DNA of 11,142 nucleotides, taken from CAIOHW01 sp046317855 (lineage in GTDB: Bacteria; Bdellovibrionota; UBA1018). The notes beneath the pieces are model-generated. The model saw only the letters and a list, made by a program, of their open reading frames with translations, did not search any database and was not told the DNA's origin. Positions within the stretch are counted from its first letter, which is position 1, and every line of letters begins with the position of its first letter. The stretch spans positions 1-11,142 of the forward strand of contig JBKCVM010000086.1 in the NCBI GenBank assembly GCA_046317855.1, in the 5' to 3' direction. This document shows positions 1 to 7,477 of the stretch, one piece after another. The translations under genes were made by a program, and so were the position numbers.

Positions 1-657
1 TCCGCAAAACTTCTGGGGATCAATCAAAAGACCGTGGCCAGGCGAATTCCGTATCTTGCAGCTAAAGCTCGCCTCGAGCTGGAGAGTTTCGATGCAAAAA
101 CTGAAAAGCCAAAGCCCTACCGGGAAGTCTATCTCGATGAACTCATCACGTTTGAGCACACTCGCTGTAAGCCACTTGCAGTGGCGATGGCGGTTTCGAA
201 GGAACGAAAGATTCTCTCGTTTGCAGTCTCATCGATGCCGGCGATTGGAAAAAAACTGAAAGAAATTTCGTTCGAAAAATACGGAAAAAGAGCCAATCAT
301 CGCAACAAAGGGTTCGCCAAGTGTCTCACCGATATCGAAAGACACGTCGACAAAAACACGTGCTTCATTTCGGACGAAGAGAACTCCTACCCGATGCTGA
401 TTTCAAGGCACTATCCAAACAACCAGCACGAACGTCACCCTTCAAAGCGCGCGGTGATTGCGGGACAGGGTGAGTTGAAGGACCATTCATTTGACCCGCT
501 TTTTTCGATCAACCACACCTTTGCGATGCTCAGGGCCAACATCGCCCGACTCGTGCGCAAAACTTGGGTGACGACAAAGAAAGCCCCCGTGCTTGAGCAA
601 ATGCTCTGGATCTACGCGGGTTTCCATAACTTCGAGCTCATTACTCAGGGATCATAG
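1..657 (+). CDS. IS1-like transposase, 5'-truncated by the window edge
   Basis: The frame is open from the first base, so the gene begins upstream; the GTG at 34 is only an internal codon. The first residues (AKLLGINQKTVARRI) look like a helix-turn-helix that would bind the element ends. A catalytic-type Asp follows in YLDEL (nt 136-138) and a second in ISDEENSYP (nt 373-375). The segment around nt 508-560 (IN....LRANIARLVRKTW.TTK) lines up with the conserved C-terminal block of IS1 InsB (IER...LR..LARL.RKS..FSKS). This supports a DDE-type transposase of a distant IS1-like group. Where IS1 has Glu in IER, this protein has Asn (nt 511-513). The C-terminus appears complete, ending at TAG. The family call rests on remembered motif similarity; an exact IS name cannot be given. 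Confidence 0.72.
   Translation, partial: SAKLLGINQKTVARRIPYLAAKARLELESFDAKTEKPKPYREVYLDELITFEHTRCKPLAVAMAVSKERKILSFAVSSMPAIGKKLKEISFEKYGKRANHRNKGFAKCLTDIERHVDKNTCFISDEENSYPMLISRHYPNNQHERHPSKRAVIAGQGELKDHSFDPLFSINHTFAMLRANIARLVRKTWVTTKKAPVLEQMLWIYAGFHNFELITQGS
1..657 (+). mobile_element. Partial insertion sequence carrying the IS1-like transposase
   Basis: The transposase fragment implies an insertion sequence entering from the left. Its right boundary must lie between the stop at 657 and the end of the minus-strand gene at 744. It cannot be fixed because the left terminal repeat is outside the window. The stretch from 661 (GGGGGCAGTTTAATTTTTT) is a possible terminal region, but without the partner repeat this is a guess. 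Confidence 0.45.
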
Positions 658-743
658 AGGCTGGGGGCAGTTTAATTTTTTGGGTTCAAGGAAAACCAGT
701 CTACGAAAGTTTTTTGGACGGATTTCTGGTTACTCTTAAAGAT

Positions 744-2030
744 TCAGGTGGAACTTCGAGGACCATCAGGGTTCTTCCCATTCCCCCGAAATGATTTTTT
801 CAAGTCATTTTCAGAGGCCCTCAGAGCAAGTTCACTCCATTGTTCTTCGAAGCGCTTTCGTGGAATGCTGCAAACGCTTCGAAGCGCGCCAGAGCGTAGA
901 TTTTTTGCGCTGCGGGCGGGCAAATATTGGCAGAGCCGCGAAAGGCCACCTGGAAAGCTCGCCTCAATTCCGGCAAGCGCTCGCGGATAAGCCTGAGTCT
1001 TTCGTGGCGGCTTGAGTCTTTCCCATCCATCCATGAGGCACTGTACGACTTGCGCTCTGTCCTCAGGGGTGAGGGCGGGGTGCTTGCCCACGAGGGCTCC
1101 CCAATCATCATAAAACGGAGCAATTGGAAGAAGTAAATCAGCAGAGCGACGAAGGCAGCGTGCCGCTCTTAATGGAAAATGACGGTGGTTTTCGTCGGCC
1201 ATCGAGGTCGGCGCCATTTGAGCCTTATTGAGGTTTCCGGCAAGCCTCAAGAGCCTCATCTCGGGATCGTCCCGTGAAGAGTCGCCAGCCAATTTGTAAG
1301 CCTGCTGACGGAGTGGGTCGTCTGCGGCAAGGTTCCACTGATCCATCACCCGGTCTAGATCTCCCAGGTTATGAGCAACGGTGGTAGCCGCCGCAAGAAG
1401 TCCGATGCCATCGCGGGCTTTTATGAACTCACCCAGGACGGATGCTTGTCGTCGGGTTTCATTTAAGATGGCCTCTAAGATGGCCTCCCGCATCTCAGCG
1501 GCATCGTCTTCTTTTTTGTGTGACACGAGCGCACCGTAGGCAGCTGCTGCGATGCTGAACCACTCACCGTGCATTCCTGAAAGAACTCTGCCCGTTTTTG
1601 GTCCCCGCACAAATCGGCGCGAGAGGGCCGTCATGTCCCAGTCCTGGGCGCTTCTGACAAGCGACACCATGGCCAGCAGTTCTGGGGTGGGGAGATCTGG
1701 GTGCCAGAGTTTAAAGCGGATTTGATTATCGACGTCCGTCGGAACAAAGCTGCTGACGGTTGAAAAGTGCGCTGCAACGCAGAGCTCGAAGTATTGAAAG
1801 TGACTGAGGCTGAGCTGGGCTTCTGGAGCCAGCTTCATTTGATCCCAGGCGCTTTGGAGGGTCCTTAAGTAAGGGGGCAGCTCAGAGGGGGTGGGGTGGC
1901 CAAAGGGGTCAGTACGCTCTAAGGCAAACGGGATAGTGTTTTGCACTAGTCCAAGCAGAGTCTTTGGCTCAATCCCTCTTGAAATCTCCATTGAGAGCAG
2001 TGGGTTAGCACGCATTGCTAGAAGCTTCAT
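744..2030 (-). CDS. Hypothetical protein, 428 residues, no recognised family
   Basis: I do not recognise this protein. It is a long intact minus-strand frame, divergent from the dikinase operon and convergent with the transposase. It has no signal peptide, no clear membrane segment and no cofactor or catalytic motif that I can name, so it is probably cytoplasmic. The sequence looks mostly helical: residues 150-240 hold Ala-rich and charged stretches such as GEWFSIAAAAYGAL and AEMREAILEAIL, and GLLAAATTVAHNLGDL follows. The C-terminal 60 residues are rich in Arg, Lys and Ser. The start is uncertain. The first ATG (complement of 2028-2030) has no good Shine-Dalgarno, and ATGs at residues 6 and 14 are alternatives. 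Absence of stops over 428 codons and a codon pattern like the neighbours support a real gene. The function is unknown. Confidence 0.75.
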   Translation of the reverse strand: MKLLAMRANPLLSMEISRGIEPKTLLGLVQNTIPFALERTDPFGHPTPSELPPYLRTLQSAWDQMKLAPEAQLSLSHFQYFELCVAAHFSTVSSFVPTDVDNQIRFKLWHPDLPTPELLAMVSLVRSAQDWDMTALSRRFVRGPKTGRVLSGMHGEWFSIAAAAYGALVSHKKEDDAAEMREAILEAILNETRRQASVLGEFIKARDGIGLLAAATTVAHNLGDLDRVMDQWNLAADDPLRQQAYKLAGDSSRDDPEMRLLRLAGNLNKAQMAPTSMADENHRHFPLRAARCLRRSADLLLPIAPFYDDWGALVGKHPALTPEDRAQVVQCLMDGWERLKPPRKTQAYPRALAGIEASFPGGLSRLCQYLPARSAKNLRSGALRSVCSIPRKRFEEQWSELALRASENDLKKSFRGNGKNPDGPRSST

Positions 2031-2091
2031 GAAAAAATTTGATTGTCATTTTTGCGCTTTTTGCTGCTCTTTGCTAGGACACCGCGTCAGC

Positions 2092-2098
2092 AGGGGGA
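2092..2098 (+). promoter_or_regulatory. Ribosome binding site fixing the dikinase-like start at 2105
   Basis: AGGGGGA lies 6 nt before the ATG at 2105. A GTG at 2099, two codons upstream in the same frame, abuts this site and is too close to use it, so ATG 2105 is preferred. The 74 bp between the two divergent starts (2030 and 2105) must hold the promoters for both directions, but I could not identify convincing -35/-10 pairs. Confidence 0.6.
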
Positions 2099-2104
2099 GT
2101 GTGC

Positions 2105-4228
2105 ATGGGTGCCGCTGGAGAATTTCAAAAAAGAACGGCTTCCGGTTCGGTGGATCCGATCGAGGCCATGCTGTCAGACGCTATCGTTTCTGGGGACTTT
2201 GTTCCAGAAGCCGTAGTGGGACGACGCTTGGGGCTTGGTGTCTTTGGGGCGCTCTCCGGAAACTTAGCGGGCTACCCGTTTGTCAAAGTCGTCGTAGAGC
2301 GCGGTGCGCCCGGGCGCGATCCCGTGCTTCATGTTTTGAACCACGCAGTTTACCCGCTCCACGCGCACTATGTTGCCGAGCGATTGCTGAAACGTTCGGC
2401 GCAAGATGTGGAGCGCTCGATCGATGCGTTCAATTACAGTGTGTACTCCGCTCCGGATCGAAACTATTTTTTAGGAGTAGTATCGCTCCATCGTCGCAAC
2501 GGAAGGCGATTTTTTGTGCTGGAAACTGTCGAAGTGGACACGATGGATGGCTCCATGGTCCTGGAGTTCTTTCGTTTCTTGGAGCGGCAGATTGAACCGT
2601 CTATTCCACTGCTTTTCAAGCCGGCCAATCATCTTCAAGAAAAGAGCGTTGCGGAGATTGATCCGCGAGATTTGCCTCGCATTCATCAACACGAATTGTT
2701 TTCGAGCTCAAGTTTTGTTGCCCTCAATGCGGGAACAGTCAAAGGTAGGATCCGCGCCTTTCGTTCGCTCGATGAATATCGTGAGGCAGCGGCGACGCTT
2801 GAGTGGCATGACATCGTGGTCATGGAAAAGGTGCCTGACGATATTCCGCGAGTGAGCGGGATCATCAATGCCGAGCACACGACCCCGCTTTCTCACACGA
2901 ACGTCCTGGCCTCAGGCTGGGGTGCTCCGAATTGCATCCAAATCGGAATTTTTGAGAAAATCGCACGTGAGGGGCTCGATAATCAGTGGGTGGAGTATTC
3001 GGTCGTCCCCCAGAATACTGAAGCAGGGCTTGCCCGCATCGAAAAACCCTTTGAAATTTTGAGGCCTGCTTGGAGCGTTCAGCGAATCAAGCTTGAAGAG
3101 CCAGAGGCGGTGAATACCAAGATCCAGGAGCTCTCGAGGCTCCGGGTGAGTGATCGCTACCGTTACGGGACCAAGGCTGCAAACTTAGGCGAGCTGAAGA
3201 ATGTGATCGAGCACGGGAGTGGGCAGGGAATTGAAAGACTCTTGGGGTTCTACCGGGTCAGTCGCCCGCCTCGAGAAAACCTTCTGCCTTACTTGGTCCG
3301 GTTTCTCTGTCCCGCCTTAGGGATAGAGGACTCGGCAGACCTGGCAGCGGATGTTTCTCGGTTTTTGCGCGAGCGTCTTGCAGTGCCGCGTGGGATCGCC
3401 ATCCCTTTTTCGATTCAGCAGGAGTTTTTAGAAAGCTCGCCCCGTTTGCAGCAGGCCATCGGCAAACTCAAGATGGCCATTGAGCTCAATGCGAGAGAAG
3501 TAGACTCGCTCTGTTTGGCTCTCCAGCAACTCATCTTAAAGACCCGCATGCCTGAGAGCGTTCGGGGCTACATTGATTCACAGATTGCAGCTCACTTGGC
3601 TGGGGTTTCGAGCTTTGTGGTGAGATCCTCATCCAATGCCGAGGATCTCGAAGGGTTTTCAGCTGCGGGCATTTATAGCTCGATCAATCACTTGACCTCG
3701 GCACAAACAATTTTTGATAGCATCAAGCAGGTCTGGGCATCGATGCTCTCGCCAAGGAGTGTCCGGCTCCGTAATGACGTCGGAATTTCGCTGGATGACT
3801 GCTACATGGGTGTGGTCGTTCAGGAGCAGATTCCTTCGGGGCCCTCGACCATGGGTGGGGTGCTCGTGACTGCAAATCCGCTCGCTGGACCTGGAGATTT
3901 TAGAAACGTTTACATCAACGCTTCGTTGGAGTCTGTGAACTCCGTCGTGGATGGAAGCGCTCAGCCCTTTCAGTATCTTTTCAACACGGTCGAAGGGGGA
4001 GGCAGAACGCTTTCGCTTGGCTCCGCTCAGCAGGATCTGCCTGTACATCAAAAAGAGCGTCTTGCTCAGCTTGCATTCGCAGGAAGGCTTCTTCAGGGTC
4101 ATTTTTCTCCGGACTACACTTTTAGTCAGCCAGTAGACATCGAATGGATGATGGATGAGAGCCGGATCTACTTGCTTCAGATTCGTCCCTACTCAACGGG
4201 TCCTCAGCGATCGGTTTCGGGAAGGTAA
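2105..4228 (+). CDS. Dikinase-like protein: phosphohistidine domain then PEP/pyruvate-dikinase ATP-binding domain
   Basis: About 707 residues from ATG 2105. Residues 1-235 match nothing I know. Residues about 236-280 look like the swivelling phosphohistidine domain, with TTPLSHTNVLASGWGAPN giving a candidate phospho-acceptor His264. From about residue 350 to the end is a PPDK_N / PEP-synthase-type ATP-binding domain. Visible motifs are YGTKAANLGELK (354-365), VVRSSSNAEDLEGF (505-518), QVWASMLSPRSVRLR (542-556), and DIEW (678-681) with LLQIRP (690-695). The order His domain then ATP domain is that of glucan water dikinases, not of PEP synthase. The C-terminal PEP/pyruvate TIM barrel of PEP synthase is absent. 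It probably autophosphorylates on His using ATP and passes phosphate to an unknown acceptor. It is the first gene of a four-gene operon, with 4 nt to the transporter. Annotation as 'PEP synthase' would be misleading. Confidence 0.82.
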   Translation: MGAAGEFQKRTASGSVDPIEAMLSDAIVSGDFVPEAVVGRRLGLGVFGALSGNLAGYPFVKVVVERGAPGRDPVLHVLNHAVYPLHAHYVAERLLKRSAQDVERSIDAFNYSVYSAPDRNYFLGVVSLHRRNGRRFFVLETVEVDTMDGSMVLEFFRFLERQIEPSIPLLFKPANHLQEKSVAEIDPRDLPRIHQHELFSSSSFVALNAGTVKGRIRAFRSLDEYREAAATLEWHDIVVMEKVPDDIPRVSGIINAEHTTPLSHTNVLASGWGAPNCIQIGIFEKIAREGLDNQWVEYSVVPQNTEAGLARIEKPFEILRPAWSVQRIKLEEPEAVNTKIQELSRLRVSDRYRYGTKAANLGELKNVIEHGSGQGIERLLGFYRVSRPPRENLLPYLVRFLCPALGIEDSADLAADVSRFLRERLAVPRGIAIPFSIQQEFLESSPRLQQAIGKLKMAIELNAREVDSLCLALQQLILKTRMPESVRGYIDSQIAAHLAGVSSFVVRSSSNAEDLEGFSAAGIYSSINHLTSAQTIFDSIKQVWASMLSPRSVRLRNDVGISLDDCYMGVVVQEQIPSGPSTMGGVLVTANPLAGPGDFRNVYINASLESVNSVVDGSAQPFQYLFNTVEGGGRTLSLGSAQQDLPVHQKERLAQLAFAGRLLQGHFSPDYTFSQPVDIEWMMDESRIYLLQIRPYSTGPQRSVSGR
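4220..4225 (+). promoter_or_regulatory. Ribosome binding site for the MFS gene, inside the end of the dikinase-like gene
   Basis: GGAAGG lies in the last codons of the upstream gene, 7 nt before GTG 4233. It supports GTG 4233 as the transporter start over the ATG at 4155, which would force a 74-nt overlap and add a non-hydrophobic 26-residue leader. It implies translational coupling. Confidence 0.6.
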
Positions 4229-4232
4229 AAGG

Positions 4233-5552
4233 GTGGCGCTCGAAAGGCTCACTCGAAACTACCTTGGCTTTCAAGTCTCGTTCTCCCTGCTTTTTTGGCT
4301 TCCCGTTTTTTATGAAGTTCAGCACAGGCTTGGACTGACAGAGAGTCAGATTTTCTCGATCCAGGGTTTTTATTACTTATTGTTTTGCTTGCTTGAGCTT
4401 CCCACTGGATGGCTCGCCGATCGTTTTGGAAGTATCCGAACGCTCAGGGCTGGGGCCATTAGTCTTGTTGCCGCGCAACTGGCGGTAGTGCTGGGCGTGG
4501 GTTCTAGTCTGGATGCGGTTCAAGTGGCAGGTCAAAAAATTGGAGAAGGAGATCCGGTGGTTTTTTCGGCGTACTGGGCCTTCGTGGTCCATTTTGCGCT
4601 GATTGCGGCTGCTCGCTCGCTGATCTCGGGGGCGTCGAACGCCTATTTGTTTGAAGCGTACTCTGCTGCGGGTCGCGTCGCCGAGTATGTTCATGCCGAA
4701 GGCCGGGCTCGGGCCTATGGGCTCTTTGCAAAGATGGGTTGTTGGGCTGTCGTGGGTTGGCTGACACAGTGGAACCTTCTTTCGAGCTATTGGCTTACTT
4801 TGGGCTCGGCCGGAGTTGCGGTGGTTTACGGTTTTAGACTCAAGGAGCTCGGTCACGCTCAGGCGGGTGTCGCTGGGGTTTTGCAAAAGAGTGCGCAGCC
4901 AGTGCCCCGTCCTCAGATTGGGGAGGCTCTGGTTTTGGTGCTCAAAGAGCCCAGAATTCTGGGACTCATGGTTCAGGGGATGGGGATTTTTGTTTTAGCA
5001 CGCATTGTCCAGGTCAATCTGTTCCAACCCCTTCTTTTGGGGCGTGGATTTTCGACCTCGAGCTTGGGCTGGGTCATGGCTCTCATGACGTTTTTTGAGG
5101 CAGCCTCTTCTTTGAGGCTCGGGTCGGTGCTGAAGCGGTTTCAGCCTGAAGGTTCGGTCAGCCTGCTTTCTGCTGGAGTAGCCGTATCTGTCGGGTCGCT
5201 TGCAGTGGTGCAAGGATCAGGGCTGGTGTTGCTACTGGTGCTTTTTTCGGCCCTGATCGGGTTTGCGGGCCCGATCCAAAGGCAAGTGATCAATCAGGGG
5301 ATCTCTCAGGCACTGAGCCAAATTGGACGAGGATCTCAGCTCCGGGCCACGGTGCTCTCTCTGGAGTCACTTTTGGATCGGGCTGCTTGTTCGCTCGTGG
5401 TGGCTCTCATGGGGCCATGGGTTGCAGCTGGCCACATTGGCAGAGTGCTTGCGGTTTCAGGATTGTGTTTTTTTGTAATCGCCTGCTTTCAACTTGGAGC
5501 GTTTCGCGGCAGATCTCAGGTGGAAGTAAAATCGGAGAAAATACCGGGGTAA
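4233..5552 (+). CDS. Major facilitator superfamily (MFS) transporter
   Basis: About 439 residues from GTG 4233, close to the usual 400-450 of the family, with roughly ten to twelve hydrophobic segments. The signature loop between helices 2 and 3 is clear: LELPTGWLADRFGSIRTLRAG (about 55-74), matching the G-x-L-A-D-R-x-G MFS motif. A late segment, RATVLSLESLLDRAACSLV, resembles the equivalent region of many MFS exporters. Residues about 91-112 form a polar stretch that could be an enlarged extracytoplasmic loop between helices 3 and 4. The protein is an inner-membrane secondary carrier, probably driven by the proton gradient. The substrate cannot be read from the sequence. It starts 4 nt after the dikinase-like gene and ends 5 nt before the glutaredoxin-like gene, so it may export or import a compound handled by its operon partners. 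Confidence 0.88.
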   Translation: MALERLTRNYLGFQVSFSLLFWLPVFYEVQHRLGLTESQIFSIQGFYYLLFCLLELPTGWLADRFGSIRTLRAGAISLVAAQLAVVLGVGSSLDAVQVAGQKIGEGDPVVFSAYWAFVVHFALIAAARSLISGASNAYLFEAYSAAGRVAEYVHAEGRARAYGLFAKMGCWAVVGWLTQWNLLSSYWLTLGSAGVAVVYGFRLKELGHAQAGVAGVLQKSAQPVPRPQIGEALVLVLKEPRILGLMVQGMGIFVLARIVQVNLFQPLLLGRGFSTSSLGWVMALMTFFEAASSLRLGSVLKRFQPEGSVSLLSAGVAVSVGSLAVVQGSGLVLLLVLFSALIGFAGPIQRQVINQGISQALSQIGRGSQLRATVLSLESLLDRAACSLVVALMGPWVAAGHIGRVLAVSGLCFFVIACFQLGAFRGRSQVEVKSEKIPG

Positions 5553-5557
5553 AAACT

Positions 5558-5941
5558 ATGGCTTTAAAACTGATACGCTGGGTACTTTCTCAAATCGTCC
5601 TTTTCTTGGATTGGCTCACGGCTCCCCGGCCTCAGGTGAGGAGCGTGGCTGAGCAGTTACGCGTGGATCAGCAATGCGCTGGGCTTGCGCTTTATCAGTT
5701 CGTGGGCTGCCCGTTTTGTGTCAAAGTGAGGCGCCAGATTCGAAAGTTAGCGCTAAAAATTGAGCTCCGAGATGCGCAAAAAGACCCCGTGCATCGAGAG
5801 ACTTTGGTTCGCGAGGGCGGAATGCTTCAAGTGCCTTGTCTTTTGATTCCTCCCGCGGAGTCGGGCCAGAAGGCCCGGTGGCTCTATGAATCTACGGATA
5901 TTAACGCGTGGCTTGAAGAACGTTTTGGAGTCCGTCCTTGA
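5558..5941 (+). CDS. Glutaredoxin-like protein with a CPFC redox motif
   Basis: 127 residues from ATG 5558. A thioredoxin-fold domain begins near residue 43 with LALYQFVGCPFCVKVRR; the redox motif is Cys51-Pro-Phe-Cys54. The expected cis-Pro is Pro93 in QVPCLL, and the end reads RWLYESTDINAWLEERFG, typical of glutaredoxin / GST N-terminal domains. Residues 1-42 are an extra segment, partly hydrophobic (IRWVLSQIVLFLDWLTAPRP), that may form an amphipathic or membrane-associated helix. Family members with this kind of N-terminal extension are known to me as 'glutaredoxin family protein'. It probably works as a dithiol reductase or glutathione-dependent oxidoreductase. A longer in-frame reading from 5387 would lie inside the MFS gene and is unlikely; GGGG at 5546-5549 is a weak ribosome site for ATG 5558. 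Its stop overlaps the next start (TTGA). Confidence 0.85.
   Translation: MALKLIRWVLSQIVLFLDWLTAPRPQVRSVAEQLRVDQQCAGLALYQFVGCPFCVKVRRQIRKLALKIELRDAQKDPVHRETLVREGGMLQVPCLLIPPAESGQKARWLYESTDINAWLEERFGVRP
5927..5930 (+). promoter_or_regulatory. Ribosome binding site supporting a TTG start at 5938
   Basis: GGAG lies 7 nt before TTG 5938, within the glutaredoxin-like gene. The TTG overlaps that gene's TGA stop as TTGA, a stop/start overlap typical of coupled translation. The protein from this TTG begins directly with the Rossmann motif, so no earlier start is needed. Confidence 0.55.
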
Positions 5942-7365
5942 CGAGCCTCCGGGTTGCAGTCGCTGGGGCGAGCGGTTTTGTTGGCGCCCACCTCATGAAA
6001 GCGCTTGCGGAGCGGGGAGGTGAAGTCATTGCGCTTTCGCGTTCGAAGCCCACAGAGCTTTTGCCAGGGGCGGTGTGGCGTGAGACCGATCTGTTTTCAG
6101 CAACCAGTACTGCTGCTGCGCTTGAAGGTGTGGACTGCGCCATTTACCTCGTTCACTCGATGCTTCCTTCAACCACTCTTTTTCAAGGTAGCTTTCACGA
6201 CACGGACCTTCTTTTGGCGGATAATTTTGCGCGCGCTGCGCGAGCGCGAGGTGTCAAGCGGATCATCTACTTGGGTGGGTTGGTGCCAGAGGGCTATATC
6301 AGCCAGCACCTAGAGAGCAGGCGCGAAGTCGAAGATGTGCTGCGGGAGACTGGAGTCCCGGTGACCGTGCTTCGAGCAGGAATGATCGTGGGCCCGGGGG
6401 GATCTTCGTTTGGGATTTTGGAGAGTCTGGTGAGGAGGCTCCCTGTGATGGTGCTTCCGGCTTGGACGCAGCGGCGCACACAAGCGATTTTCATAGACGA
6501 TGTGGTGTCGGTTGTGGCGGCAGCAGCGTTTGACGCTGCCTTTTCAGGCCGGACGCTGGATTTGGTCAACGGTGAATCGCTTCATTACGAAACCCTTTTG
6601 CGTCGAATGGCTGAAGTGCTGGGTAAGCGCCGGCCCATGGTTCATGTCCCGATTGAATCGACGGGCTTTTCGAAGCTTTGGGTCACACTTTTTGGGAGTT
6701 CCAGCTATTCTCTGGTGTCGCCGTTGATTGACAGCCTGCTTTGCGACCTTCCGGCTTCGCATCCGGACCCGCTCATTGCGCCCCTGATCCGGTTCAGAAC
6801 GTTTAAATCCATGGCACTCGAAGCTCTTTCACGGACGCGAGGACCCGAGGCGGGCGCAGTTCCGTCCAGAAAGGCCCGCAGACGTCCCTCGCGCAAGTGG
6901 CGCACGGTGCGATCGATCCAGAGGCTTCCGGCCATTTCTGGCCAGGATGGCGATTGGATCGCCCAAGAGTATTTGAGGTGGCTTCCGGGCGCTTTCGTCC
7001 GTCTGATTGAAGTGCGCTCCGATGAGGTCTCAGGAAGGGTGGAGTTTAGGATTCGCGGACTTCCGTTTGAGCTTCTGGTCCTTGAACGGCAGGAGGGAGA
7101 TCTTTTTGCCGAGCTCTTTGAGCGAAATGGACAGCGCGACCGGGCCAAGCTCCACATTGTGGGCGGGCTGTTGAGTCGGACTCGCAACACGGGCTGGCTG
7201 GAATTCCGGCAAGTTGAGAATCGCAAATACACTTTGGCAGCGATTCACGAATTCGTTCCCCGCTTGCCCTGGCCGATCTACCTTCTCACCCAGGCGCCGC
7301 TGCACGCGTGGACCATGCGAAGATTTGGGGAGCATCTGCTGAGGTGTTGGACACCTTTTACTTAA
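5938..7365 (+). CDS. Two-domain NAD(P)-binding protein, YbjT / DUF2867-like
   Basis: 475 residues. The N-terminal half is an atypical short-chain dehydrogenase / NmrA-like Rossmann domain: the nucleotide loop is GASGFVG (10-16), YLVHSM (70-75) follows, and RARGVKRIIYLGGLVPEG lies at about 102-119. TVLRAGMIVGPGGSSF (143-158) matches the substrate-side region of the family. After about residue 310 comes an Arg-rich linker (SRKARRRPSRKWR), then a C-terminal domain resembling DUF2867. It contains NTGWLEFRQVE near 414-424 and the ending PWPIYLLTQAPLHAWTMRRF. This is the layout of E. coli YbjT. A Tyr-x-x-x-Lys catalytic pair is not evident where classical dehydrogenases have it, so it may bind NAD(P) without classical reductase chemistry. 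It is the last gene of the operon. The substrate is unknown. Confidence 0.83.
   Translation: MTSLRVAVAGASGFVGAHLMKALAERGGEVIALSRSKPTELLPGAVWRETDLFSATSTAAALEGVDCAIYLVHSMLPSTTLFQGSFHDTDLLLADNFARAARARGVKRIIYLGGLVPEGYISQHLESRREVEDVLRETGVPVTVLRAGMIVGPGGSSFGILESLVRRLPVMVLPAWTQRRTQAIFIDDVVSVVAAAAFDAAFSGRTLDLVNGESLHYETLLRRMAEVLGKRRPMVHVPIESTGFSKLWVTLFGSSSYSLVSPLIDSLLCDLPASHPDPLIAPLIRFRTFKSMALEALSRTRGPEAGAVPSRKARRRPSRKWRTVRSIQRLPAISGQDGDWIAQEYLRWLPGAFVRLIEVRSDEVSGRVEFRIRGLPFELLVLERQEGDLFAELFERNGQRDRAKLHIVGGLLSRTRNTGWLEFRQVENRKYTLAAIHEFVPRLPWPIYLLTQAPLHAWTMRRFGEHLLRCWTPFT
7342..7361 (+). terminator. Candidate intrinsic terminator at the operon end
   Basis: AGGTGT-TGG-ACACCT forms a perfect 6-bp stem with a 3-nt loop, followed by TTTAC. 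It overlaps the last codons of the YbjT-like gene. The stem is short and the T run weak, so termination may be partial and some read-through into hppA is possible. Confidence 0.35.
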
Positions 7366-7477
7366 GCGCCGCGTCATTTATTTTTTAGTTTACCTTTAGG
7401 TTTGGTTTTTGGGGCTTTACTCTGATGCAGCGGTCCATTAAGACCTCGGCAAAACCTCGAAACAAAAAGGAAACCTC

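Noticed and set aside
693..731. AACCAG / CTGGTT inverted repeat between the convergent genes
   Set aside because: 6-bp stem with a 26-27 nt loop is too weak to call a terminator.
5387..5557. Upstream extension of the glutaredoxin-like gene
   Set aside because: It lies wholly within the MFS gene in another frame; the family N-terminus fits ATG 5558.
7443..7477. Three ACCTC repeats in the hppA leader, possible RNA control element
   Set aside because: Five-to-six-base matches in a 35-nt stretch can arise by chance and no stable alternative fold was evident.
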